A DNA stretch of 8,020 nt from JBMNRY01 sp050944915 (GTDB lineage Bacteria > Bacillota > Limnochordia > JAAZLZ01), in contig JBMNRY010000088.1 of the NCBI GenBank assembly GCA_050944915.1, positions 1 through 8,020 on the forward strand, written 5' to 3'. Positions 1 to 5,427 of the stretch are shown here, in pieces. Under the pieces are notes generated by a model, which saw only the letters and a list, made by a program, of their open reading frames with translations, was not told where the DNA came from and made no database searches. Positions within the stretch are counted from its first letter, which is position 1, and each line of letters begins with the position of its first letter. Position numbers and translations under genes: made by a program.

Positions 1-497
1 AGTTCTTCAACGATAAACTTGGCCATGGCTGCACCAACGGTGCGGTCTTCACAGCGCACCCGGAAGCCCCAAGGATTGCGCAGTTCGCTTAAGGACCAAG
101 CACTACCACCATAGATGGCTGGTACTTCTTCCTCTTCAATGATTGGTGATAAGGCGTGGACCATGGTACTGCGGACAGTGGCAAAGGTCACAACTACTCC
201 GTGATCATAAAGGAGTTTGTTCAAAGCATTGATGGCACCAGGGTTGGTTCCCATATCGTCTTCATAAATGACTTCCAGGGGAACACCGTTGATACCACCA
301 GCGGCATTTATCTGATCGAGGGCCAACTCTAAGCCCTTCCGCTGCTTTTCCCCTGTCAGAGCCATATCGCCAGTCATATGGAGGATTTTCCCAATCTTAA
401 AGGTATCGATGGGTACCCATTTTTCCGCGGCCGAAATACCGACAACGCCTAGAACCAATGTTACAATCAACAAAACTGTTAACATCCAGCGTTTCAT
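1..497 (-). CDS. HAAT-family amino-acid ABC transporter binding protein SBP-C (partial, 3' end off the window)
   Basis: This is an N-terminal fragment of 165 complete codons, open to the left edge. It is an extracytoplasmic ligand-binding protein of the LivJ/LivK (Peripla_BP_6) family that would hand substrate to the LivHMGF permease encoded upstream. The protein begins MKRWMLTVLLIV with a hydrophobic signal sequence ending ISAA|EKW near residue 24, a signal-peptidase-I type site without a lipobox cysteine. Family motifs follow: MTGDMALTG at 41-49, INAAGGING near 63-71, a DD pair at 80-81 and ATVRST near 106-111. Over mature residues 25-165 I count 11 differences from SBP-B and 16 from SBP-A, so SBP-B is the closer paralogue. 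The ATG at 497 is preceded by AAGGAGG with an 8-base gap, matching both paralogues. The same frame stays open upstream to a GTG at 563, but that start would bury the signal peptide and is not preferred. Substrate is not determinable; branched-chain amino acids are the default inference. Confidence 0.93.
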   Translation of the reverse strand, partial: MKRWMLTVLLIVTLVLGVVGISAAEKWVPIDTFKIGKILHMTGDMALTGEKQRKGLELALDQINAAGGINGVPLEVIYEDDMGTNPGAINALNKLLYDHGVVVTFATVRSTMVHALSPIIEEEEVPAIYGGSAWSLSELRNPWGFRVRCEDRTVGAAMAKFIVEE

Positions 498-798
498 GCT
501 GTCAACCTCCTTAGTCAGTTTCAAAGTAACCTCACGTCCTCGCCCTGTTCCCTCCGGGCCCACCCCCCTTCGGTAGCTATAACCATTATCTCGTTCCCAA
601 GCCCTGACGCATTGCCGAGAGGCCCAAGAAATTCCTGGAACAATCCCCTTCTTGCCTTTATTCTGTTATCGGCCTGCTTTATTAACCTTGGGCCAATTTT
701 GATATTTTGATCTATTTCCCACAACAACCCATTTTGGCAATTGGGTCATTATTCCACGTCGCGTTGGTTTTCTCCTCCCTAATTGAATACCTTTTTTT

Positions 799-849
799 GC
801 CTTTTCCTAAAAAAGGGGCACCTAAAAGTCCGGCGAACTCAGAAAAGGC
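799..849. repeat. Inverted repeat downstream of the SBP-B terminator
   Basis: GCCTTTTC at 799-806 is a perfect inverted match to GAAAAGGC at 842-849, with a 35-base loop that contains runs of A and T. On the minus strand it follows directly after the terminator U-tract. Neither strand has a T-run right after this stem, so it is not a second classical terminator. It could be a transcript-end structure or chance in AT-rich DNA. Confidence 0.35.
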
Positions 850-856
850 CTGATCT

Positions 857-883
857 AAAAAACCGGGCCCCAAAGGGCCCGGT
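857..883 (-). terminator. Intrinsic terminator of SBP-B
   Basis: On the minus strand a perfect 9-bp stem, ACCGGGCCC (883-875) with GGGCCCGGT (870-862), closes a 4-base loop. It is followed at once by six T residues (862-857, the last overlapping the stem end). It starts 14 bases after the SBP-B stop codon. The stem core is related to the hairpin after SBP-A, so the terminator was probably duplicated with the gene. Confidence 0.9.
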
Positions 884-897
884 CCATTACTCAGTTA

Positions 898-2109
898 TTA
901 TTTATAGGGTTCAAAGTCAACGGAAACGGCGGAGATATGCTCTTCTCCATCGGGGGTAACCTTAATTACTTGAATGGAGTGGATCAGGTTATGCCAGATG
1001 TCACAGTTGGCTTCGCCGAGAACCGTTGGTACGCCGCGGACTTCCCGCAGGGCGTCGCGAATGCGTAGTCTGGTTTCTTCCAGAGGCCGCATATAAGCTT
1101 TGCCGTTTTCAACCTTCAAGACATCGGCTCGCTCGATAGCGTCCTTGAAGACCAGCATTCCAACGTGAGGCCAGGTGGTATCGGTGTCAGGCTCATGACC
1201 CCACATTTGTACGAAGTCGGCAATATACTGCTGACCAACAGGGTCGGTTGTTTCGATGGTGAAGTCAGGCAAACTGTAGATGCCGTAGACGGTATCACCA
1301 GCAATATCCCTGGTGGTAGCGGTACCATAGGAGTTGGAACCGATGAATTCAATGTGGTCGAGACCGAATTCCTTCCGCTGGCGAAGGATGATACCATCGT
1401 CTTCGGCCCGGGTACCCCAAGCATAAACGGCGGTGGCGCCACTATCCCGAATGGCCATCCATTGGGCGGTGTAGTCCTTGGTTCCCGAAGCATAGCGCTG
1501 TACGGTGACCGGTTCGATACCGTAGTTTTCTTTCAAGGCCCGAGCTGTTTCTTCATGACCACCGGTCCCGAAGGCGTCGGAGTCGTGGAGAGCAGCGATC
1601 TTGGTGTGACCTAGTTCTTCCACGATGAACTTAGCCATGGCGGCACCGACGGAGCGGTCTTCACAGCGTACCCGGAAGCCCCAGGGATTCTTCAGTTCAC
1701 TCAAGGACCAGGCACTACCACCATAGATGGCTGGCACTTGTTCTTCTTCAATAATCGGCAAGAGTGCGTGGATCATAGTACTGCGGACGGTAGCAAAAGT
1801 AACGACTACTTCATGATCATAGAGGAGTTTATTCAGAGCGTTGATGGCCCCAGGGTTGGTTCCCATGTCGTCTTCGTAGATGATTTCTACGGGAACGCCA
1901 TTAATACCACCAGCTCCATTAATTTGGGCAACGGCTAACTCTAAACCTTTGCGCTGTTTTTCACCGGTCAGAGCCATGTCCCCTGTCATGTGCAGGATTT
2001 TACCGATCTTAAAGGTATCGATCGGCACCCATTTTTCAGCAGAAGCAACACCGAATACACCTAGGATTAATGTTGCGATTAGTAATGCTGCTATAGCCCA
2101 ACGTTTCAT
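898..2109 (-). CDS. HAAT-family amino-acid ABC transporter binding protein SBP-B
   Basis: A complete 403-residue extracytoplasmic binding protein of the LivJ/LivK (Peripla_BP_6, type I periplasmic fold) family. It is expected to capture an amino acid and dock on LivH/LivM. The signal peptide MKRWAIAALLIATLILGVFG runs to VASA|EKW with cleavage after residue 24; no cysteine follows, so lipidation is not expected. Visible motifs are MTGDMALTGEKQ (41-52), INGAGGING (63-71), YEDD (78-81), FATVRSTM (105-112, likely ligand contacts by analogy to LivJ), GGSAW (130-134) and FIGSNSYGT (255-263, second-lobe hinge and pocket region). Its cysteines are 149 and 369. The start is fixed by AGGAGG 8 bases upstream and by the paralogues. 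It ends just before a strong terminator. Against SBP-A I count 60 differences in 403 residues (about 85% identity), concentrated in residues 272-325. The exact substrate is unknown. Confidence 0.95.
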   Translation of the reverse strand: MKRWAIAALLIATLILGVFGVASAEKWVPIDTFKIGKILHMTGDMALTGEKQRKGLELAVAQINGAGGINGVPVEIIYEDDMGTNPGAINALNKLLYDHEVVVTFATVRSTMIHALLPIIEEEQVPAIYGGSAWSLSELKNPWGFRVRCEDRSVGAAMAKFIVEELGHTKIAALHDSDAFGTGGHEETARALKENYGIEPVTVQRYASGTKDYTAQWMAIRDSGATAVYAWGTRAEDDGIILRQRKEFGLDHIEFIGSNSYGTATTRDIAGDTVYGIYSLPDFTIETTDPVGQQYIADFVQMWGHEPDTDTTWPHVGMLVFKDAIERADVLKVENGKAYMRPLEETRLRIRDALREVRGVPTVLGEANCDIWHNLIHSIQVIKVTPDGEEHISAVSVDFEPYK

Positions 2110-2181
2110 TTTCTCAACCTCCTATTTGTTTCTCCAGTCGTTTTTCTTCCCGTTCCGTCAACTCAAGATCCTAGTAGTTAT

Positions 2182-2189
2182 CACCTCCT
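2182..2189 (-). promoter_or_regulatory. Upstream AGGAGGTG element in the SBP-B leader
   Basis: A perfect anti-16S-type AGGAGGTG lies about 73 bases before the SBP-B start, far too distant to initiate it. No ATG, GTG or TTG lies 5-12 bases downstream. SBP-A has the same octamer about 71 bases before its own start. It may be a ribosome standby or mRNA-stabilising site; this is inference. Confidence 0.4.
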
Positions 2190-2215
2190 ATTTTGTTAAG
2201 CTAAGTTGTATGCAA

Positions 2216-2228
2216 GGGGTTGTCCCCC
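2216..2228 (-). promoter_or_regulatory. Leader hairpin GGGG-GACAA-CCCC of SBP-B
   Basis: On the minus strand four G (of a run of five) pair with CCCC across a GACAA loop. The CCCC arm ends 107 bases before the SBP-B start codon. The same stem with a GATAA loop lies 106 bases before the SBP-A start. The identical arms, single loop change and near-identical spacing mark it as a duplicated and possibly conserved leader structure. Its role is unknown. Confidence 0.5.
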
Positions 2229-2528
2229 TTCTTACGCCAACTTTGTCCTATATTGGACCCATGGCGAAAACCCGTTATACATGGACCCTTATTATTATTA
2301 ACAAAACTGTGGATACTTTAAAGGGATTGATCCAATTCTCCCTAACCGAAGGCTTTGCTATTTAGCAATTGAAAACATATTTCTCCTCGAATCCTTATTT
2401 TCCTGCTACCGAGTTGATTACGTAATTTTCGAATGATTTGCTTCTATTGCCTGTTTAAGTATCTATTTCCATCGGAGGTTCACTTCATTAACGCCCTTAC
2501 CAACGGGCCATCCCCATGAGAGATAGAC

Positions 2529-2556
2529 AGACCGGACCCCCGATGGGGCCCGGTCT
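2529..2556 (-). terminator. Terminator-like hairpin of SBP-A (weak U-tract)
   Basis: On the minus strand a 12-bp stem starts with AGACCGGGCCCC (2556-2545), has a 4-base loop and includes one G-U pair. It begins 7 bases after the SBP-A stop codon. The stem is stable and resembles the SBP-B terminator, sharing the GACCGGGCCC arm. The bases after it are only pyrimidine-rich (GTCTATCTCTC), without the six-T run of the sister element. It may terminate poorly or act mainly as a 3'-end stabilising stem. Confidence 0.6.
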
Positions 2557-2563
2557 TTCCCAA

Positions 2564-3775
2564 CTATTTATAAGGTTCGTGATCGACGGTAACGGTGGAG
2601 ATATGATCTTCTCCGTCAGGGGTAATCTGAATAACCTGGATGGAGTGGATCATGTTGTGATACACGTCGGTATTGGCCTCTCCGAGAATGGTCGGTACAC
2701 CCTTGGTTTCCCGCAGGGCATCCCGAACCCGCTGCCTGGTTTCTTCCAGAGGCCGCATATAGGCTTGGCCATTTTCCACCTTCAGGACATCGGCCCGCTC
2801 GAGGGCATCCTTAAGGATGATCATGCCGGCGTGGGTCCAGGTGGTATCGGTGTCAGGCAATTCGCCATACATAGCCTCGAAATCCTCGATATACTGTCGG
2901 CAAACGGGATCTGTGGTTTCCAAGGTAAAGTCGGGCAAGCAGTAGATACCATGGGCGGTATCCCCAGCGATATCCCGAGTGGTGACGGTACCGTAGGAGT
3001 TAGAACCGATGAATTCGATATGATCAAGACCGAATTCCTTCCGCTGGCGGAGGATGATTCCGTCGTCGGAAGCACGGGTACCCCAAGCATAAACTGCGGT
3101 GGCACCGCTATCCCGAATGGCCATCCACTGAGCAGTATAATCCTTAGTTCCCGAAGCGTAGCGCTGAACGGTAACCGGTTCGATGCCGTAAAATTCCTTC
3201 AAAGCCCTGGCAGTCTCTTGGTGACCACCGGAACCGAAGGCGTCCGAGTCGTGGAGCGCGGCGATCTTAGTGTGACCTAGTTCTTCGACGATGTACTTGG
3301 CCATGGCCGCACCGACGGAACGGTCTTCACAGCGCACCCGGAAACCCCAGGAATTGGGCACTTCGCTCAAGGACCAAGCGCTACCACCGTAGATGGCAGG
3401 GATCCCTTCTTCCTCGATAATCGGTAAAAGCGCATGAATCATGGTACTGCGGACAGTAGCAAAGGTAACAACTACTTCATGGTCATAAAGCAGCTTGTTC
3501 AAGGCATTAATAGCGCCGGGGTTGGTCCCCAAGTCATCTTCATAGATAACTTCCAGGGGAACGCCATTGATACCACCGGCTGCATTAATCTGCGAGAGGG
3601 CCAAGTCCAAACCTTGCCGTTGCTTTTCTCCAGTCAATGCCATGTCACCGGTCATATGCAGGATGTTACCGATCTTAAAGCTATCGATCGGCACCCATTT
3701 TTCTGCAGAGACCACGCCGAAGATTCCAAGTACGAGTGTTGCGACTAATAGTGCAGTAATAGCCCAACGTTTCAT
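2564..3775 (-). CDS. HAAT-family amino-acid ABC transporter binding protein SBP-A
   Basis: A complete 403-residue binding protein of the LivJ/LivK (Peripla_BP_6) family, first of three tandem paralogues and 109 bases after livF. The signal peptide MKRWAITALLVATLVLG ends VVSA|EKW at residue 24, with no lipobox cysteine. The motifs match SBP-B: MTGDMALTGEKQ (41-52), INAAGGING (63-71), FATVRSTM (105-112), FIGSNSYGT (255-263). Residues 91-120, 201-230 and 241-260 are identical between the two proteins. The second-lobe segment 272-325 carries many non-conservative changes, for example QMWGHEP in SBP-B against AMYGELP here (301-307). SBP-A has cysteines at 149, 279 and 292; the last two are absent from SBP-B and would lie close together in the chain. 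The ATG at 3775 has AGGAGG with an 8-base gap. It could be co-transcribed with livHMGF or expressed from its own leader. Ligand unknown. Confidence 0.95.
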   Translation of the reverse strand: MKRWAITALLVATLVLGIFGVVSAEKWVPIDSFKIGNILHMTGDMALTGEKQRQGLDLALSQINAAGGINGVPLEVIYEDDLGTNPGAINALNKLLYDHEVVVTFATVRSTMIHALLPIIEEEGIPAIYGGSAWSLSEVPNSWGFRVRCEDRSVGAAMAKYIVEELGHTKIAALHDSDAFGSGGHQETARALKEFYGIEPVTVQRYASGTKDYTAQWMAIRDSGATAVYAWGTRASDDGIILRQRKEFGLDHIEFIGSNSYGTVTTRDIAGDTAHGIYCLPDFTLETTDPVCRQYIEDFEAMYGELPDTDTTWTHAGMIILKDALERADVLKVENGQAYMRPLEETRQRVRDALRETKGVPTILGEANTDVYHNMIHSIQVIQITPDGEDHISTVTVDHEPYK

Positions 3776-3845
3776 TAATTGAACCTCCTAAATGTTGATC
3801 CGATTGAATTGTGTTTTAGACCACTTTTGTCCTAATCCCTAAAAC

Positions 3846-3853
3846 CACCTCCT
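3846..3853 (-). promoter_or_regulatory. Upstream AGGAGGTG element in the SBP-A leader
   Basis: This AGGAGGTG octamer is about 71 bases upstream of the SBP-A start and too far away to serve it. It can pair with an upstream CTCCTT (CTCCTT/AAGGAG, loop of seven) or be left free if TCTCC pairs with GGAGA. The GTG inside it would open a 10-codon frame rich in Val, Leu and Ile codons, but it has only a partial GGAG upstream. Function unknown; it matches the SBP-B leader in sequence and position. Confidence 0.4.
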
Positions 3854-3880
3854 TCTCCGTTAAGGAGATAATTATTATAT

Positions 3881-3893
3881 GGGGTTATCCCCC
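3881..3893 (-). promoter_or_regulatory. Hairpin GGGG-GATAA-CCCC spanning the livF stop codon
   Basis: Four G pair with CCCC across a GATAA loop that contains the livF TAA stop codon (3885-3887). A TATAAT box follows at 3874-3879, but no -35 match sits at 16-18 bases, so promoter activity is doubtful. The same stem occurs at the same distance before SBP-B. It could shape readthrough or processing between the permease and binding-protein parts of the message. Confidence 0.45.
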
Positions 3894-4625
3894 AAGATAG
3901 GCCTTGCGGACCTCGTCGGACCTCAACAATTCATGGGATGGTCCTTCTAAGACGATGGAACCAGTCTCGATGACATAGGCCCTATCGGCTGTTCGCAGAG
4001 CCATGCGAGCGTTTTGTTCAACGACTAAGACCGCTGTTCCTTGTTCCCGAATGGTTTCGATGATGGAGAAGACCTCCTTGACCAGGAAAGGAGCCAAGCC
4101 CAGGGAGGGTTCGTCCAACAGCAACAGCTTCGGTTTGGCCATCAAACCTCTACCGATAGCCAACATCTGTTGTTCTCCACCACTTAAACTCCAACCGTAC
4201 TGGTTAGCCCGTTCACCCAGACGGGGGAACAACTTATAGATCCCTTGGATATCTTCTTCTAGCTGTTCTTCCACTTCCCGCTTGGAAAGTCCAGGTTCTT
4301 TGTTATTAATGCGGCTGATCCCACCAACCATGAGGTTTTCCCTCACTGTAAAGGCTGGGAAAATCATCCGCCCTTCAGGCACATGGGCAATCCCCGCAGC
4401 GACGATATTCTCGGGAGGCATGTTGGTAATGTCTACATCGTCAAAGACCACATTTCCCTCGGCAGGTCGCACCAAACCGGAGATAACCTTGAGCATCGTC
4501 GTCTTTCCGGCACCATTACCGCCAATGAGGGTGACTACTTCTTGCTCATTGACCTGGATGCTGACTCCAGATAAGGCTTGAACGGTGCCATAAAAGCTCG
4601 TCACATTATCCATTTTTAACAGCAT
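3885..4625 (-). CDS. livF: Branched-chain amino-acid type ABC transporter ATP-binding protein LivF
   Basis: A cytoplasmic ABC ATPase of 246 residues, paired with LivG to drive uptake through LivH/LivM. Walker A GGNGAGKTT is at 35-43, the Q-loop region has the LivF-typical HVPEGR (81-86), the signature LSGGEQQ is at 147-153, and Walker B LLLLDEP is at 167-173. The switch position reads VVEQN (201-205), with glutamine in place of histidine, which is normal for LivF. The chain is somewhat longer than the usual length of about 235; the extra residues lie around 103-122 (an acidic, charged stretch KEPGLSKREVEEQLEE) ahead of the conserved LFPRL. The ATG at 4625 overlaps the end of livG by 20 bases, and its ribosome binding site GAGGAGG lies within the livG coding region. 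An internal ATG at residue 5 is a less likely start. The pair is probably translationally coupled. Confidence 0.96.
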   Translation of the reverse strand: MLLKMDNVTSFYGTVQALSGVSIQVNEQEVVTLIGGNGAGKTTMLKVISGLVRPAEGNVVFDDVDITNMPPENIVAAGIAHVPEGRMIFPAFTVRENLMVGGISRINNKEPGLSKREVEEQLEEDIQGIYKLFPRLGERANQYGWSLSGGEQQMLAIGRGLMAKPKLLLLDEPSLGLAPFLVKEVFSIIETIREQGTAVLVVEQNARMALRTADRAYVIETGSIVLEGPSHELLRSDEVRKAYLGG

Positions 4626-5406
4626 CGTTCAATTCCTCCTCTTCGTCATCTTCACCCAGGTAGGCCTCAATGACGGCTTGATTGTGTTGTACTTCCGCAG
4701 GAGTACCTTCGCCGATTTTGCGACCGAAGTTTAGGACGGTCACCTTGTCGGAAATCCCCATGACTACCTGCATGTTGTGTTCGATGAGAATAACAGTAAT
4801 ACCAACATCCCGGATTCTCCTGATGACTTCTACCAGGCGTTCCTTCTCCGAGGGGTTCATCCCGGTAGCCGGTTCGTCTAAGAGAATCAGTTTCGGTTCA
4901 GTAGCCATCGCCCGAGCAATCTCTAGCAGACGGCGCTCGCCGTGGGGCAAAGCCTGGGCCAGAAACTCCGGCGGTCTTTTTAATCCTACAAAGTCAAGAC
5001 ATTCTTGGGCTCGCTGGCGAATCCGCTCTGCTTCCTCAGCAGCTGCCCGGGGCCGGAAAAGCACCCGCCCTAATTCAGCAGAAGTGCGGCAGTGCTGGCC
5101 AACCATTGCGTTCTCCAAAATGCTCAAATTGTTAAACAGCCTGTTATTCTGGAAAGTCCGGGCGATACCTAATTCAGCCCGCTTATGGGGTGGCAAATCA
5201 TTGATGACTTGGCCTTCGAAGATCACTTCACCCTCATCAATGGGATAAACACCGCTAATGAGGTTCAGAGTCGTACTCTTACCAGAACCGTTAGGACCGA
5301 TTAAACCCCGGATTTCCCCTGGTTTTACTTGGATATCTACGTGATCTACCGCAACCAAACCACCAAAGCGTTTGGTGATACCCTTCGTCTCAAATATATA
5401 TTCCAT
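4606..5406 (-). CDS. livG: Branched-chain amino-acid type ABC transporter ATP-binding protein LivG
   Basis: A cytoplasmic ABC ATPase of 266 residues, partner of LivF. Walker A GPNGSGKST is at 37-45 and the Q-loop glutamine is in RTFQNNRLF (83-91, Q86). The signature has the LivG-type form LPHGERRLLEIARA (153-166) instead of a canonical LSGGQ. Walker B LILLDEPATGMNP is at 173-185 and the switch histidine in LIEHNM is H210. The length is close to the family norm. The C-terminal tail after YLGE is strongly acidic (DDEEEE near 253-258); the same bases provide the ribosome binding site of livF. The ATG at 5406 has GGAGG with a 7-base gap and begins 21 bases after livM ends. Co-transcription with livH, livM and livF is near certain from spacing. 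Confidence 0.96.
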   Translation of the reverse strand: MEYIFETKGITKRFGGLVAVDHVDIQVKPGEIRGLIGPNGSGKSTTLNLISGVYPIDEGEVIFEGQVINDLPPHKRAELGIARTFQNNRLFNNLSILENAMVGQHCRTSAELGRVLFRPRAAAEEAERIRQRAQECLDFVGLKRPPEFLAQALPHGERRLLEIARAMATEPKLILLDEPATGMNPSEKERLVEVIRRIRDVGITVILIEHNMQVVMGISDKVTVLNFGRKIGEGTPAEVQHNQAVIEAYLGEDDEEEELNDAVKNG

Positions 5407-5427
5407 TGTCCTACCTCCGAATCTGCT

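Larger units (their letters stand above)
498..897 (-). other. Intergenic region between SBP-B and SBP-C (about 400 bases)
   Basis: No convincing gene is seen here. Read in transcription direction it holds the SBP-B terminator (857-883), an 8-base inverted repeat (799-806 with 842-849), a purine-rich GGGAGGAG with no start codon at normal spacing (about 772-779), and a G-rich GAAGGGGGGTGG block near 560-572. That block lies about 65-70 bases before the SBP-C start, roughly where SBP-A and SBP-B carry AGGAGGTG, and may be a degenerate copy of it. The SBP-C ribosome binding site AAGGAGG is at 506-512. A 68-codon TTG-initiated frame (521-727) lacks a ribosome binding site and is judged spurious. 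I could not identify a confident promoter. A weak pair TTGTTG / TATCAA with a 17-base spacer lies near 700-727. Confidence 0.5.
2110..2528 (-). other. Intergenic region and leader upstream of SBP-B
   Basis: The stretch is AT-richer than its neighbours and contains no convincing gene. In transcription order it holds an AGGAG followed closely by a 6-codon frame starting ATG TTT (about 2365-2384, probably chance), then two GGGTCCA motifs (around 2284 and 2255) next to -10-like boxes. The best of these is TATAAC at 2274-2279, with TTGTTA 19 bases upstream, a spacer longer than ideal. After that come the GTCC/GGAC mini-inverted repeat around TATAGGAC, the GGGG-GACAA-CCCC hairpin (2216-2228), an AGGAGGTG element (2182-2189) and the true ribosome binding site (2118-2123). 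A promoter for SBP-B is plausible here but not proven by sequence alone. Confidence 0.45.
1..3775 (-). repeat. Tandem array of three paralogous binding-protein units
   Basis: Three copies of the same gene type lie head to tail, with start codons at 3775, 2109 and 497, spaced 1666 and 1612 bases apart. SBP-A and SBP-B are equal in length and align without gaps. The repeated unit seems to include a leader of about 107 bases with hairpin and AGGAGGTG, the coding region and a related GC-rich terminator stem. Differences at the DNA level are scattered, many at third codon positions, so this is an old duplication under selection rather than a recent copy. Confidence 0.85.

Noticed and set aside
561..563. 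Upstream in-frame GTG as an alternative start of SBP-C
   Set aside because: It would add 22 polar residues before the signal peptide. The ATG at 497 has AAGGAGG at the same 8-base spacing as both paralogues.
521..727. A 68-codon minus-strand frame between SBP-B and SBP-C
   Set aside because: It starts with TTG, has no ribosome binding site, encodes no recognisable motif and runs into the SBP-C leader. I treat it as chance.
2516..3280. A long plus-strand frame (254 codons) antisense to SBP-A, with a shorter similar one antisense to SBP-B
   Set aside because: It mirrors the codon pattern of the conserved gene on the other strand. The paralogous counterpart is broken at different points. It has no domain pattern of its own.
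1..3775. Recent gene conversion or assembly duplication of the binding-protein genes
   Set aside because: Differences are spread along the genes, including many synonymous ones, and the intergenic regions differ. The copies are real and old.
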